From Noviherbaspirillum pedocola (GTDB lineage Bacteria > Pseudomonadota > Gammaproteobacteria > Burkholderiales > Burkholderiaceae_D): a DNA stretch of 64,000 nt. The DNA is taken from positions 46,244-110,243 of the forward strand of contig NZ_JAEPBG010000018.1 in NCBI RefSeq assembly GCF_016632335.1, written 5' to 3'. Both the position numbers and the translations under genes were made by a program. A model generated the notes under the pieces. That model worked only from the letters and a program-made list of their open reading frames with translations. It had not been told where the DNA came from and did not search any database. Positions within the stretch are counted from its first letter, which is position 1. Each line of letters opens with the position of its first letter. Shown piece by piece: positions 18,601-30,031 of this stretch.

Positions 18601-19637
18601 GGTCCGTTGCCAGGTGCGGCATCGGCAATGCGCATGACACGTGCGCCAACTGCCTGCGTATTTCCATGCGGGCGTTCGCCATGCCAGGCCACGAGCCGCA
18701 TGCCTTCCCATGCCCGCATGCGCTCCATCAGCGTCAATTCCAGGAAGCGCTTCGCATAGCGCTCGGCGATGTCGGGACGGTTCGCCGAGCGCGCCAGCCG
18801 GGCCAGGAATTTCAGCACGTCGGTGTCGGCGGCAAGCGGGCCGAGGCGGTGCTCAGCCTCATCCAGCGCCTGCTGCAGCAGGCCGCCGGATTGCAGGATC
18901 TTCAGCGCGGCGAGGAAATCTTCGCGACGCTCGGCGAGATCACTGGCACGCTCCATCGCCAGAAAGCGCAGCCGCGCGCTGCTGGCGTAATCGCCCACGC
19001 CGAGCGCGCCGCGCGCCGCATCCCGGTAAGCCACCGCCGGCAGCGTCGCGTCCAGCTGCGCCAGCCGCGCAAAGGCTGCGCGCGCCAGCGCCGGTTCGGC
19101 ATCGGCCAGCGCATGCGTGCCGAGCGTGGCGAGCCGATGCGGGCCCAGCGGTTCCTCCAGCAGCGCAGCGAGGCGCTGGCGCAGGCGCGCCTGCGCAGCC
19201 TCGCGCGCCGGCGAATCCGGCGCCGCGGCGTAGTAGCGCTCCTCGGCCAGGGCCAGCCGTATCCACGGCGCTTCGCGGCGAATTGCCGGATCGTCCTTGG
19301 CCTGCGGCGCATCGAGCAGGCGCTCGGCGCTGTCGCTGTCGCCGGCCTGTGCCAGCTTTTTGACGAGCTGCAGCCGCATCTCGCCGGCTGATGGATCGGC
19401 CTTGACGAACACTTTCAGATATTCGATCGCCAGTGCGCCCGATCCCGCAGCGCTGTCCGCCGCCGCAAGCCGATGCTCGAGCGCGCGATGCGGATAGACG
19501 AGCGCCAGCCCCAGGCCGACCGTCAGGCCGAAGCCGACGATGGTCCATGGCGAGAACAGCTTCTGCCGTTCACTGGGCGCATCGAATGCGTGCCAGGTAC
19601 CGTGTCGCTTGGACGGTGTTGGGGGCGCCGAACTCAT
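15645..19637 (-). CDS. pelB: Outer-membrane porin/TPR scaffold PelB
   Basis: About 1330 residues from ATG 19637. P. aeruginosa PelB has about 1190. An N-terminal hydrophobic anchor (about residues 30-50, TIVGFGLTVGLGLALVY) is followed by a very long TPR region that fills most of the protein. The C-terminal beta-barrel (about residues 1030-1330) ends in DAFY, with the terminal aromatic residue expected of outer-membrane barrels. In the Pel system the TPR region organises PelA and the barrel exports the polymer. The start lies inside pelA, overlapping it by 68 nt, without a visible ribosome site. No later ATG, GTG or TTG gives an intact anchor, so I keep it and infer translational coupling. Confidence 0.95.
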   Translation of the reverse strand: MSSAPPTPSKRHGTWHAFDAPSERQKLFSPWTIVGFGLTVGLGLALVYPHRALEHRLAAADSAAGSGALAIEYLKVFVKADPSAGEMRLQLVKKLAQAGDSDSAERLLDAPQAKDDPAIRREAPWIRLALAEERYYAAAPDSPAREAAQARLRQRLAALLEEPLGPHRLATLGTHALADAEPALARAAFARLAQLDATLPAVAYRDAARGALGVGDYASSARLRFLAMERASDLAERREDFLAALKILQSGGLLQQALDEAEHRLGPLAADTDVLKFLARLARSANRPDIAERYAKRFLELTLMERMRAWEGMRLVAWHGERPHGNTQAVGARVMRIADAAPGNGPGLAFDEEAYSLGYDIFLSNRNLADALRVAQSAARQRPQSALWRKRLAEVSEWSGAPREALDAWLAHARMSGEEASWDAALRLSDSLFDGPALREALEHKLAREPMGLNWLNRLLALDELSGEPGRAIARLQQRLARGGLPAAEREREMTLLADIQERAGRDADALATVEGLQRAFGPRTGYALKIANLHFRRGELEPAFAALEAARGAAAADDALYWKNYAELARLLGRDNDAERGYRALVAAGLQSPADVSNLIALWQHDRPRDAAALAADAYLRGGEPALAEEALSLWATLSERNAARAFLARLSPQQQAALEKRAAFLIQRAALKQSGEDLPGARTDLRAALVIDPANVEARAALVWVLIALRDTEPLKEALRQWSPQAVRSPALWEAFAAAAMSLNRQDEALRWFSRFDLKSRRNDVLWLMAYAECLEANSRTELAWRIRRQAWDLLRDPQTIARLRPGQFEAMRERLASLAPQFAGGEGAWRVMQMLLRADAAQIAAQQAAGKGADIAAPAQNPRELIERLDREMAHEARGSGAGSAGSTAGTARLADVATLLAAGTKTEDARLAAGAREVALSYALNADGSDLARAWLAARYAGQVARPLYAELSLALQDDDRNSLNRLLDNLADWLPMYDRIDAARRAQRPALAQTLAFDQLARLPDDEQLHQRLVELTTENGPKLSVGTVHRSESPLVTTETRIDAATQVTPGLRFSMALSEKRQRSDDGAQLLDPPSLDRRLALTVTRSIDTGSISATLQRRQALAGTTGAKLAAEAAPLRDLQVSGAIGVNQAAIESVPLMVGGMRHLVEASATYALTSRAYLRMDLGWQRFLSQGGAALGSGRSWRLEAGQRLRIDYPDITLSAYLSGNRFAANGNFDAQIASILPAGADPATTLLPQGSRTVGLLLATGANAEAGYHRAWRPYGAVGISTNTVTGHGYELRGGAAGSVLGGDMLRLYLDRTAATPAAQQGSREIGLKYDAFY

Positions 19638-22479
19638 AGTGGTCAATGGGATTGGCGTCACTATCCTTCGCGGCGGTGACGAAACGCCCGGAAATCGGGG
19701 TCGGAGCAAGCGGCTTGCCATCGATGTCGAGGCTGCAGGACTTGCCGGCGATGGCCAACAGGCCGGGGCCGTTGGCGGCGAGCGCGAAGCGCAGCTCGCG
19801 GCCGTCTGCGCTGCGGCGCAGGTCGGCAATGGCGCCGTTGGCTTCGGCGATGTAGGGCAACGCTGCAGGCTGGCCCTTTGCCACCGGCGGCGCCAGGCGG
19901 ACTTCGCCGGCGGCCAGCGTCAGATAGCGCGCATTCGGGCCCGCCGTGAAGCCGGCCAGGCCCTGGCTTTTCGCCAGGTCGGGCAGCGGCGCATCGGGAG
20001 CCAGCCGCAGCGTGCGCAAATCGGCGCCGGCGCGCACGATCAGCTCGCCGCTGGCGATGTCTCGCGCGATGGTCGCGTCTTCAAAATCCAGCACCTTGCG
20101 GATGTACTGCGACGCATACACGCGCGTGGTCGGCTGGGCGCTGGCCCAGTCGTAAATACGATGCAGCGCCGCGATCGAGCCCGGCTTGCTGGCCGAGTAG
20201 ACGTGGTAATAGATGTCGATCGGCTTGAAGCGGTAGGGCTCGCCGGTGAGCTGGTAGGTCTCGATCACGCGCTCGAAGCCGTAGAACGGGCCGGTCCAGT
20301 TGTTGGTGTAGACGTTCTCGTTCTGATGCGGCGCGAACACCTGGTACCAGCCTTCCTTGCGCACGCCCTGCCCGGCGATCTCGGTCCAGCTGTTGCGGCT
20401 CCTCGTGATCAGGGTGTCGCCGCCGTTTAGGTTCAGCAAGCCCTCGCGCCAGGATGCGGCGATCGCCTCGGCCGGCGGCACGCAGTCGCCGGTCCAGAAG
20501 AAGATGTCGGTGCGCTTGCCCGGCGGCAGCAGCCGATTGATGTAGTCGGCCGAGCCGCGCAGCTCGCGCTGCAGATCCAGGGTGTAGCCGGGCACCTTGA
20601 GCCGATAGGTCGGGCCGCGGTCGGCCAGCGCCTGGGCCCAGTCGAACGGATGCGAATACGAATGGCTGGCCGGCTCGACCTGCGGCAGCGCGAAGATGCG
20701 GCGCGCGATCGCCTCGGTCGCCTGCGACGATGCCGGATAGACGCCGCTGGCCGACAGTTCGCCCTCGATCACCGACACCGTGGTAGGCAGGCGGTAGCGC
20801 TCGAGGAATTCCTTCAGCATCACCTCCGACGCAAACGGCGCGCCCGGAATCTCGGCGCGCGAGGCGAAGCCGTCGCCATCCACATGCGACATCAGCATGC
20901 GCCGCCCGCCCTCGGTGGTGACGTCCGGCACCGGCAGCGCCTGCAGCGCCAGCGCGGAGCGCAAGAAGCGCATCGGCTCGACCACCCAGCGCTGGGATTC
21001 GATCGCATCGAGTTCCAGCACCGTGAACGGCGCCAGCACATAGCCGCCCCAGGCGGTGAAGGCGGCGGCGTCGAAGTAATGTTTGTCGGCATCCGTCAGA
21101 CGCAACAGGCTGCGACCGCCGCTGTCGTCGGCCAGGCGCAGCGGGATCACCGCGCTGCGGTCCGGCAGCACCGGCGCTTCGAAACCCATGATGGCCGCGT
21201 CGCGCGTGGCGATCGTCAGGCGCGCGCCGTCGGTCGCTTCCTGCGCCAGACCGAGCGACGGCGGCAGGTCCGCGCCCGGCGGCAGCGCGAAGTTGCCGAA
21301 CACGGCGGCGCGCATGCCGCGCGCGGTCTGGCGCGCCAGCCAGGGCGCGAATTCCGGATGGCTGGTGCCGGCGCGGAACCAGGCGACGATGCCGGCATAG
21401 CGGCCTTCGAGGATGCCTTCGGGCAGCGCTTCCTTCGACAGATCGACGATGTCGTAGGCCAGGCCGAGGTAATTGAGCTGGATGCCGAGAAAGCGCTGTG
21501 CGCCGGTGCGTGCCAGGTCAAGGCCGTAGCTGTCGGTAATCAGCAGCGCGCGCCGCGGCAGCACTTCGATCGCACCCACGCCCATCGACGCCAGGCCGCC
21601 GTCGGCGACCCAGGGGATGAAGCCGTCGGCGCGGATGCGGCGCGCGGTCTCGCGCGCGGCGTCGCGGGCATGCGGCGCGGCCGGGTCGACATAGTCGATT
21701 GCCACGGCCGGCAGGTGATAGGTGTCGCGCACGGTGCGCAGTTGCGCGGCCAGCCAGTCATGGTCGGCCTGCGGCACCGGGCGGTAGCTGTCGGAAGCGG
21801 CGTCGTAACCGGCGACCAGCGATTCGGCGGCGACCGCGTCGATGAGCGATGCCACGCGCGGCAACAGCTCGAAGCCGCGATTGGTCATCAGCCGCGCGTC
21901 GGGATAGCGGCGCTTGAATTCAGTGATCAGCGCGACCAGCGCATCGGTTTGCGCGCGGCGCTCGGCATCGGTCTTCGCGAACAAGCCATAGGAATCGAGC
22001 GTGTCGAGGAAGAAGCCGCGCCAGCCGGCCTGCCACAGCGGCGCGACGATGGCATCGAGAAAGAAATCGCGCCAGCCGGGCGCGGTCTGGTCGATCACCC
22101 GGCTGCCCCAGGCGGCATTGCCGCCGCGCAGGCTGCCCTTAGGCAAGCGCGCGTAATACGGCCGGTCGGCGCGCACTTCGCCGACCGAGACATAGGCAAA
22201 CAATTGATGGCTGGCTCCCGCCGCGTTGCGCGCGCTGCGGCGCGGGTCGGCCACATGCGCCGGTTCGACCACGGCGATATCGAAAGCGGCCAGCTCGGCC
22301 AGCGGCGGATGGTCGCCGTAATAAAAGGCCACCGTCGGCCGCGGCGCGGACGTAATTGCCGGCTGCGCCATGGACGCGCGCATGCCTGCCAGCAGCAGGC
22401 ATGTCAGACAAAGCGCGCGGAACAGGAGATTGAGCAATCGATGGCGTCCAGGAATGTCGGCAGGCTTGCACCGGCGCAC
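19570..22479 (-). CDS. pelA: Pel polysaccharide hydrolase/deacetylase PelA
   Basis: A 969-residue periplasmic bifunctional enzyme (P. aeruginosa PelA has 948). A signal peptide ends near Ala38 (ASMA/QPA). A TIM-barrel glycoside hydrolase domain (about 48-300) contains FYYGDHPP, GFFLDTLDSYG and the presumed catalytic Glu219 in AAESLVAGYD. A middle domain follows, then a CE4-like deacetylase domain (about 525-770) with metal/catalytic residues SHVDGDGF (531-538) and the HSYSH pair (606-610). PelA partly deacetylates Pel, making it cationic, and can trim it. The annotated start is GTG 22479; an in-frame TTG 14 codons later would also give a good signal peptide. It is the first gene of the operon. 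Confidence 0.97.
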   Translation of the reverse strand: MRRCKPADIPGRHRLLNLLFRALCLTCLLLAGMRASMAQPAITSAPRPTVAFYYGDHPPLAELAAFDIAVVEPAHVADPRRSARNAAGASHQLFAYVSVGEVRADRPYYARLPKGSLRGGNAAWGSRVIDQTAPGWRDFFLDAIVAPLWQAGWRGFFLDTLDSYGLFAKTDAERRAQTDALVALITEFKRRYPDARLMTNRGFELLPRVASLIDAVAAESLVAGYDAASDSYRPVPQADHDWLAAQLRTVRDTYHLPAVAIDYVDPAAPHARDAARETARRIRADGFIPWVADGGLASMGVGAIEVLPRRALLITDSYGLDLARTGAQRFLGIQLNYLGLAYDIVDLSKEALPEGILEGRYAGIVAWFRAGTSHPEFAPWLARQTARGMRAAVFGNFALPPGADLPPSLGLAQEATDGARLTIATRDAAIMGFEAPVLPDRSAVIPLRLADDSGGRSLLRLTDADKHYFDAAAFTAWGGYVLAPFTVLELDAIESQRWVVEPMRFLRSALALQALPVPDVTTEGGRRMLMSHVDGDGFASRAEIPGAPFASEVMLKEFLERYRLPTTVSVIEGELSASGVYPASSQATEAIARRIFALPQVEPASHSYSHPFDWAQALADRGPTYRLKVPGYTLDLQRELRGSADYINRLLPPGKRTDIFFWTGDCVPPAEAIAASWREGLLNLNGGDTLITRSRNSWTEIAGQGVRKEGWYQVFAPHQNENVYTNNWTGPFYGFERVIETYQLTGEPYRFKPIDIYYHVYSASKPGSIAALHRIYDWASAQPTTRVYASQYIRKVLDFEDATIARDIASGELIVRAGADLRTLRLAPDAPLPDLAKSQGLAGFTAGPNARYLTLAAGEVRLAPPVAKGQPAALPYIAEANGAIADLRRSADGRELRFALAANGPGLLAIAGKSCSLDIDGKPLAPTPISGRFVTAAKDSDANPIDHYEFGAPNTVQATRYLARIRCAQ

Positions 22480-22572
22480 GGCATCCGCGGCTTCGGATCA
22501 GCGATCCGGGATGGCGAAAGCCAATATTGAATTTTTGAAACTAGGTGTTTTTAAGTGCGTTTAACGCTCAGG

Positions 22573-22578
22573 ATTATA
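22573..22578 (-). promoter_or_regulatory. Candidate -10 element for the pel operon
   Basis: A perfect TATAAT on the minus strand lies about 94 nt upstream of pelA in the only AT-rich stretch of the region. No good -35 hexamer sits 16-18 nt upstream, which would fit a promoter that needs an activator. Prediction by eye only. Confidence 0.4.
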
Positions 22579-22740
22579 CTTTCTACTTGGAAAGTTATGC
22601 GTGCTGTACCGAGCTTTTGCAAGCGATGTTGCAGCACTGCCGCAGAAAACAGACACATTCTTTCATTCGGGCATCAAGTCCTGTGCCATCATGGCAAGGT
22701 TTTTCCTCTCCGGCCCGCGATGCGGGTCCGCGCCTTTTCC

Positions 22741-22780
22741 CCTTGCTTCCCCTTGCTTCCCCTTGCTTCCCCTTGCTTCC
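22741..22780. repeat. 10-bp tandem repeat, four exact copies (CCTTGCTTCC)
   Basis: Four perfect head-to-tail copies of CCTTGCTTCC with partial copies at both edges, ending 57 nt before the start of the ORF6N gene and within the intergenic region shared with the pelA promoter. The unit is not a multiple of three and sits outside any convincing gene, so copy-number change would alter promoter spacing rather than a protein. Confidence 0.9.
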
Positions 22781-22837
22781 CCATTGATTGCAGCCATTGC
22801 CGCATTGGCGTGCTGCGCGCAGAAAGGAGCCCAAGCA

Positions 22838-23451
22838 ATGTCTTCCGATATGCCATCGCATCCGGCCACGCCATCCTTGCCGCTGCAAACCGTGACCCAA
22901 CGCATCCTGCTGTTGCGCGGTCAGAAGTGCTGCTCGACACCGACCTGCCGGCGCTGTATGGCGTGACGACGAAGCGCTTGAACGAGCAGATCAAGCGTAA
23001 CCTGGAGCGTTTTCCCGCCGACTTCATGTTTCGCTTGGATGCCACGGAGTTCGAAAACTTGAGGTCGCAATTTGCGACCTCAAGTGCCGAGCCGACGCAA
23101 CATGGCGGCCGTCGCTACCTGCCGCTGGCCTTCACCGAACACGGCGCGATCATGGCCGCCACGGTGCTCAACACGCCGCGCGCCACCGAAGTCGCGGTGT
23201 ACGTGGTGCGCGCCTTCGTACAACTGCGCGAAGCGCTGCATACACACCGCGAACTCGCCGGCAAGCTCGAGGAGCTGGAGCGCAAGACCGAAGCGATGAC
23301 GATGCGCCATGCCGGCTTTGAGCGTGACATGAAGTTGCAGATGCGGCAGGTCTTCGAGGCAATCCGCGAACTGATGACACCTGAACCTGATCCGCCGAAA
23401 CGCCCAATCGGCTTTGTCATCCCGGAACAGAAGCGCAAAACGAAGAAGTAA
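22838..23451 (+). pseudogene. ORF6N-domain protein, frameshifted
   Basis: A strong start (AAAGGAG, ATG 22838) opens a frame encoding MSSDMPSHP...ILLLRGQK, the normal N-terminus of ORF6N-domain proteins. The expected continuation VLLDTDLPALYGV is found one base out of register from 22927, and the rest of the domain (NLERFPADFMFRL, RYLPLAFTEHGAIMAA, VYVVRAFVQLRE) and a helical C-terminus run to 23451. Restoring one G in AAG-TGCTG (22925-22930) gives a protein of about 204 residues. ORF6N is a DNA-binding domain typical of phage anti-repressor-like and stand-alone bacterial proteins. It may be a true pseudogene or a single-base sequencing error. The site has no homopolymer or usual slippery heptamer, so programmed frameshifting is unlikely. 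Confidence 0.85.
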
Positions 23452-23538
23452 AGCCCTGCCGCAAGGAAAAAATCCCAAGACGCTGTAGGACGAATCCCAC
23501 ACCGCCATGCGGCAAGCGCTGATACCGGAATGACAACA

Positions 23539-23571
23539 CTGCCGCTAATCTCTCGAGAGTCTGTGCGGCAG
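23539..23571. repeat. Nested inverted repeat after the ORF6N gene
   Basis: CTGCCGC (23539-23545) and GCGGCAG (23565-23571) flank a perfect 10-bp palindrome CTCTCGAGAG (23550-23559). It could fold as a hairpin or serve as a protein-binding site. No T-tract follows, so a simple terminator is not supported. Confidence 0.6.
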
Positions 23572-23601
23572 AGAAAGGTAGCTGCAACGCGCGTGGAAAC
23601 A

Positions 23602-23669
23602 GCCCGGTTTGGCGCCACTGCCCAGGCCCGCGGGACTACCCGGGCCTGGGCAGTGGCGCCAAACCGGGC
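23602..23669. repeat. Perfect 29-bp inverted repeat in front of glgA
   Basis: Left arm 23602-23630 starts GCCCGGTTTGGCGCC and ends CAGGCCCG. The right arm 23641-23669 is its exact reverse complement, with a 10-nt loop CGGGACTACC. No mismatch occurs in 29 bp, far beyond an ordinary terminator stem, and no T-tract follows. It lies 141 nt upstream of the glgA start, so it may be in the 5' leader of the glycogen operon or be a small mobile-element relic. Confidence 0.95.
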
Positions 23670-23810
23670 CTGACTCCCGCGCGTTTCGCTTTGCCCTCTT
23701 CCGCTGCACAGGCTCCCAACGCCGTCTCTTACCGTCACACACCGAGAACACCATACACACGGTCCAGTCCGAGGCGGCGTCATCAATCAAACCAAGGGGA
23801 GTCAAACAAG

Positions 23811-25361
23811 ATGGGGAAAGCCCGCGTACTGCTGGTCGCGTCGGAAGCAGTTCCGTTGATGAAAACCGGAGGACTGGCGGATGTGATTTCCGCGCTGGCC
23901 GCTGAACTCGTTGAACGTCATGTCGATGCGACAGTGCTGATGCCGGCTTATCCGGCCGCGCTGGCTGCGGCCGATGCGCTGCGGCCGCTTGGCCCCCTGC
24001 TCGAAGATCTTCCCGGCGGCGGCCCGGGCCGCCTGCTGCTGGGTACGATGCCCGGATCCGGCGTGCCGGTGCTGCTGCTCGAAACCGCGCGCTTCGCCGT
24101 GCGCAGCGGCAACCCCTATGTCGATGCCGACGGCAATGAATACCCGGACAATGCACTGGCTTTTGGCGACCTGGCCCATGCCGCGGCGCGCATCTGCGCC
24201 GGCGAGACAGTGTTCCCGGCCCCGCATGTGCTGCACGCCAACGATTGGCATGCCGGCCTGGCCCCGCTGCTGTTGCGCGCGCAGGGCATCACCGGCGTTG
24301 GCTCGGCGCTGACGATTCACAACCTCGCCTTCCAGGGCAACATGGCTATGGATACCGCCGACGCGCTCGGCGTGCCGCATGCGATGCGCGGCGCCGACGG
24401 CGCGGAATTCTGGGGCAAGCTGAGTTTCCTGAAAGCCGGCGTGGCCTATGCCGACCGCATCACCACCGTCTCCGATACCTACGCCCGCGAAATCCTCACG
24501 CCGCAATTCGGCTATGGCTTCGAAGGCATGCTCAATGCGCGGCGCGATGCGCTGGTGGCCATTGCCAACGGCGTCGATACGGCCACCTGGAACCCGGCGA
24601 GCGATGCGCTGATTGCGCGCACCTTCCATGTCGACGACATGTCGGGCAAGAGCTCCTGCAAGCGCGAGCTGCAGAAGCTGTCCGGCCTGCCGGTCGAACC
24701 GTTTGCGCCCCTGATTGCGCTGGGTAGCCGCATCACCCATCAGAAGATGGCCGATGTCGCGCTGGCCGCGCTGCCGCGCCTGTTGAACATTCATCCGCGC
24801 GCGCAGATCGTGGTGCTCGGCCGCGGCGACCAGGCGTATGAAGCCGCCTTCCGCGAACTGGCGGCCGCGCATCCGGACCGGGTCGCGGTGCACATGGGCT
24901 ACAGCGAAAAGCTCGCGCATGCGCTGCACGCCGGCGCCGACATGCTGCTGCATGGCAGCCGCTTCGAACCTTATGGCCTCACGCCGATCTACTCGATGCT
25001 GTACGGCACGATTCCTGTGGCGTCGCGCGTCGGCGGCCTGTGCGACACCGTGGTCGACGCCGGTGATGGCGATGCGCCGGCCGACTCGGCCAGCGGCGTG
25101 CTGTTCGACGGCGACGATGCCGACGACATGGTGATTGCGCTGGAGCGCGCGCTCCAGCTCTACAGCCAGGGCGCGCACTGGCAGCGCATGCAGCGCAATG
25201 CGATGCGGCCGGACTTTTCCTGGAGCGGCCCGGCGCTGAAATACCTGCGCATGTATGAAGAGATCGCGCCGGAAGCCGCCAGGCCGCTGTTTGCCAACAG
25301 CCTCATGCCCCGCGCCAAGGAAGCCGACCTTGCTGCGCAGGCACTGCGTGCGCGCGCGTGA
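23811..25361 (+). CDS. glgA: Glycogen synthase GlgA (ADP-glucose, GT5)
   Basis: 516 residues from ATG 23811, preceded by AAGGGGAG. Transfers glucose from ADP-glucose to alpha-1,4-glucan ends. The ADP-glucose-binding loop KTGGLADV is at residues 18-25. The starch-synthase catalytic domain holds [16 protein letters not shown] and TIHNLAFQG, and the C-terminal GT domain has [18 protein letters not shown] and [14 protein letters not shown] with the catalytic-type Glu. It is first in a run of five closely spaced alpha-glucan genes (glgA-glgB-glgX-malQ-treY). glgC is not in the window. Confidence 0.97.
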   Translation: MGKARVLLVASEAVPLMKTGGLADVISALAAELVERHVDATVLMPAYPAALAAADALRPLGPLLEDLPGGGPGRLLLGTMPGSGVPVLLLETARFAVRSGNPYVDADGNEYPDNALAFGDLAHAAARICAGETVFPAPHVLHANDWHAGLAPLLLRAQGITGVGSALTIHNLAFQGNMAMDTADALGVPHAMRGADGAEFWGKLSFLKAGVAYADRITTVSDTYAREILTPQFGYGFEGMLNARRDALVAIANGVDTATWNPASDALIARTFHVDDMSGKSSCKRELQKLSGLPVEPFAPLIALGSRITHQKMADVALAALPRLLNIHPRAQIVVLGRGDQAYEAAFRELAAAHPDRVAVHMGYSEKLAHALHAGADMLLHGSRFEPYGLTPIYSMLYGTIPVASRVGGLCDTVVDAGDGDAPADSASGVLFDGDDADDMVIALERALQLYSQGAHWQRMQRNAMRPDFSWSGPALKYLRMYEEIAPEAARPLFANSLMPRAKEADLAAQALRARA

Positions 25362-25426
25362 TGGGAACGGGTTCGAAACCGCCCGCCAGTCGCCAGCGAG
25401 CCGCCATCCGGAACATCGAGGACGAC

Positions 25427-27682
25427 ATGCAGCAAGAGATGCCAGTAACTCCCATCCCGACGCCCGCCCCGCTCGACGCCGCCACGCGCGATGCGCTCGC
25501 GGCAGGCCGCCTGCGCGATCCGTTTTCCGTGCTCGGTCCGCATCCGGTCGGCAAGCGCATGCACATCTGCACCTGGCAGCCGGGCGCGCTGCGGGTGCAG
25601 GTCGTGGGCCTGCGCAACGGCATGCTCGGCGAACTGCCGAAGATCGACGAGCGCGGCATCTTTTCCGGCGCGCTGCCGCGCATGCGGCCCGGCCAGTTCT
25701 ATCGCCTGCGCATCACCTGGCCCGATGGCAACGGCGGCGAAACGGTGCAGGACACCGAAGACCCGTACTCCTTCGGCCTCTTGCTGAACGACCATGAACT
25801 CGGCCTGTTGTCCGGCGGCGTGCATTACCGCATGGGCGTGACCCTGGGCGCGCAGCCGATGACGATCAACGGCGTAGCCGGCACCCGCTTCGCGGTCTGG
25901 GCGCCGAATGCGCAGCGGGTCTCGGTGGTCGGCGACTTCAACGGCTGGGACGGCCGGCGTCATCCGATGCGGCTGCGTCATGAAGCCGGCATCTGGGAAT
26001 TGTTCATTCCGCGCATCGGTGTCGGCGAGCGCTACAAGTACGAGATGATCGGCCCGCACGGCAACCTGCTGGCGCAAAAGGCCGACCCGATCGCGCGCGC
26101 TACCGAGCTGCCGCCATCGACCGCCTCGGTCGTGGCTCCCGTCCATCTGCATGACTGGACCGACGCCGCCTGGATGGCGGCCAGGGCCGACCGCGAATCG
26201 CCGGCCGCGCCGATGTCGATCTATGAAGTGCATGCCGCCTCGTGGCAGCGCGAGGACGGCCGCAACCTGAACTGGGAAGAGCTGGCCGAGCGCCTGATTC
26301 CGTACGTGGTCGACATGGGCTTTACCCATATCGAATTCCTGCCGCTGATGGAGCATCCGTTTGGCGGCTCCTGGGGCTACCAGCCTTTGGCGCAATTCGC
26401 GCCGTCGGCGCGCTTCGGCCCGATCTCGGGCTTCGCCCGCTTCGTCGATCTGTGCCATGCGGCCGGCATCGGCGTGATCATTGACTGGGTGCCGGCGCAT
26501 TTCCCGTCCGATGCGCACGGCCTGGCCCAGTTCGACGGCACCGCGCTGTTCGAGCATGCCGATCCGCGCGAAGGCTTTCACAAGGACTGGAACACGCTGA
26601 TCTACAACTTCGGCCGCAACGAGGTGCGCGACTTCCTGATCTCCGGCGCGCTGGAATGGCTGGAGCGTTATCACGTCGACGGCCTGCGGGTGGATGCGGT
26701 GGCCTCCATGCTGTACCGCGACTACAGCCGCCAGCCCGGCGAATGGCTGCCGAATGTGCATGGCGGCCGCGAGAACCTGGAAGCCGTGGCCTTTCTGCGC
26801 GAATTGAACCGCGTGGTGGCCGAGCGCTGTCCGGGCGTGGTCACCATTGCCGAGGAATCCACTGCCTGGCCCGGCGTGACCGCGCCGCTCGATCACGGCG
26901 GCCTGGGCTTCACCTACAAGTGGAACATGGGCTGGATGCACGACACGCTGGACTACATCGAGCGCGAGCCCATCCACCGCCGTCATCATCACCACGAACT
27001 GCTGCACAGCATCAGCTACGCCTGGAGCGAGCGCTATGTGCTGCCGATCTCGCATGACGAGGTGGTGTACGGCAAGGGCTCGCTGCTGGCCAAGATGCCC
27101 GGCGACGATTGGCAGCAGCGCGCCAACCTGCGCGCCTATCTCGCCTTCATGTGGTCGCATCCGGGCAAGAAGCTGCTGTTCATGGGCAGCGAATTCGGGC
27201 AGCGCACCGAATGGAATCACGATCAGCAGCTGCCCTGGGAATTGCTCGACGACGAGCGCCATCTCGGCATCCAGCTGCTGGTGCGCGACCTGAACCGCGT
27301 GTATGACGCCGAGCCTTCGCTGCACACCAGCGACGCTGACCCGCACGGTTTTCGCTGGGTGGTCGGCGACGATGTCGGCAACAGCGTGCATGCCTTCCTG
27401 CGCATCGGCGACGCGGTGGCCGGCGACGAGCCTATCCTGGTGGTGCTGAACCTGACGCCGGTGGTGCGCCATCACTATCGCCTCGGCGTGCCGGCCGCAA
27501 CCGACAGCGGCTCTTCCCTGTGGCGCACCATCATCAACACCGATGCCGCCGTCTATGGCGGCAGCAACGTCGGCAACCCCGAGGTGGTCAGCGCTGAAGC
27601 GCGGCCCAGCCACGGTTTCGAACAATCGCTGGAACTGACATTGCCGCCACTGTCGGCAATGCTATTGAAGAGGAGTACCTGA
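25427..27682 (+). CDS. glgB: 1,4-alpha-glucan branching enzyme GlgB
   Basis: 751 residues from ATG 25427, preferred because GAGGAC lies just upstream. GTG 25358 and ATG 25361 overlap the glgA stop and would add up to 23 residues. It introduces alpha-1,6 branches into glycogen. The long form is present: an N1 domain ([12 protein letters not shown]), a CBM48-like N2 domain ([24 protein letters not shown] region) and a GH13 barrel. Catalytic residues are visible in [15 protein letters not shown] (nucleophile Asp), [12 protein letters not shown] (Glu) and [13 protein letters not shown] (Asp). It ends 3 nt before glgX. Confidence 0.97.
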   Translation: MQQEMPVTPIPTPAPLDAATRDALAAGRLRDPFSVLGPHPVGKRMHICTWQPGALRVQVVGLRNGMLGELPKIDERGIFSGALPRMRPGQFYRLRITWPDGNGGETVQDTEDPYSFGLLLNDHELGLLSGGVHYRMGVTLGAQPMTINGVAGTRFAVWAPNAQRVSVVGDFNGWDGRRHPMRLRHEAGIWELFIPRIGVGERYKYEMIGPHGNLLAQKADPIARATELPPSTASVVAPVHLHDWTDAAWMAARADRESPAAPMSIYEVHAASWQREDGRNLNWEELAERLIPYVVDMGFTHIEFLPLMEHPFGGSWGYQPLAQFAPSARFGPISGFARFVDLCHAAGIGVIIDWVPAHFPSDAHGLAQFDGTALFEHADPREGFHKDWNTLIYNFGRNEVRDFLISGALEWLERYHVDGLRVDAVASMLYRDYSRQPGEWLPNVHGGRENLEAVAFLRELNRVVAERCPGVVTIAEESTAWPGVTAPLDHGGLGFTYKWNMGWMHDTLDYIEREPIHRRHHHHELLHSISYAWSERYVLPISHDEVVYGKGSLLAKMPGDDWQQRANLRAYLAFMWSHPGKKLLFMGSEFGQRTEWNHDQQLPWELLDDERHLGIQLLVRDLNRVYDAEPSLHTSDADPHGFRWVVGDDVGNSVHAFLRIGDAVAGDEPILVVLNLTPVVRHHYRLGVPAATDSGSSLWRTIINTDAAVYGGSNVGNPEVVSAEARPSHGFEQSLELTLPPLSAMLLKRST

Positions 27683-27685
27683 CGC

Positions 27686-30027
<2,342 letters not shown>

Positions 30028-30031
<4 letters not shown>

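Noticed and set aside
16179..19391. Very long plus-strand open frame opposite pelB
   Set aside because: It is the antisense shadow of pelB in GC-rich DNA; the amino-acid composition (Arg, Gln, His, Gly) is typical of shadows and pelB is a clear family member.
22838..23451. Programmed -1 frameshift as explanation of the split ORF6N gene
   Set aside because: No slippery heptamer or downstream structure is seen at 22925-22930, and ORF6N proteins are not known to use recoding.
23602..23669. 29-bp inverted repeat as a Rho-independent terminator
   Set aside because: It has no T-tract on either strand and the stem is far longer than terminators need.
25160..27625. Long minus-strand open frame opposite glgB
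   Set aside because: Shadow of glgB, whose catalytic motifs are intact on the plus strand.
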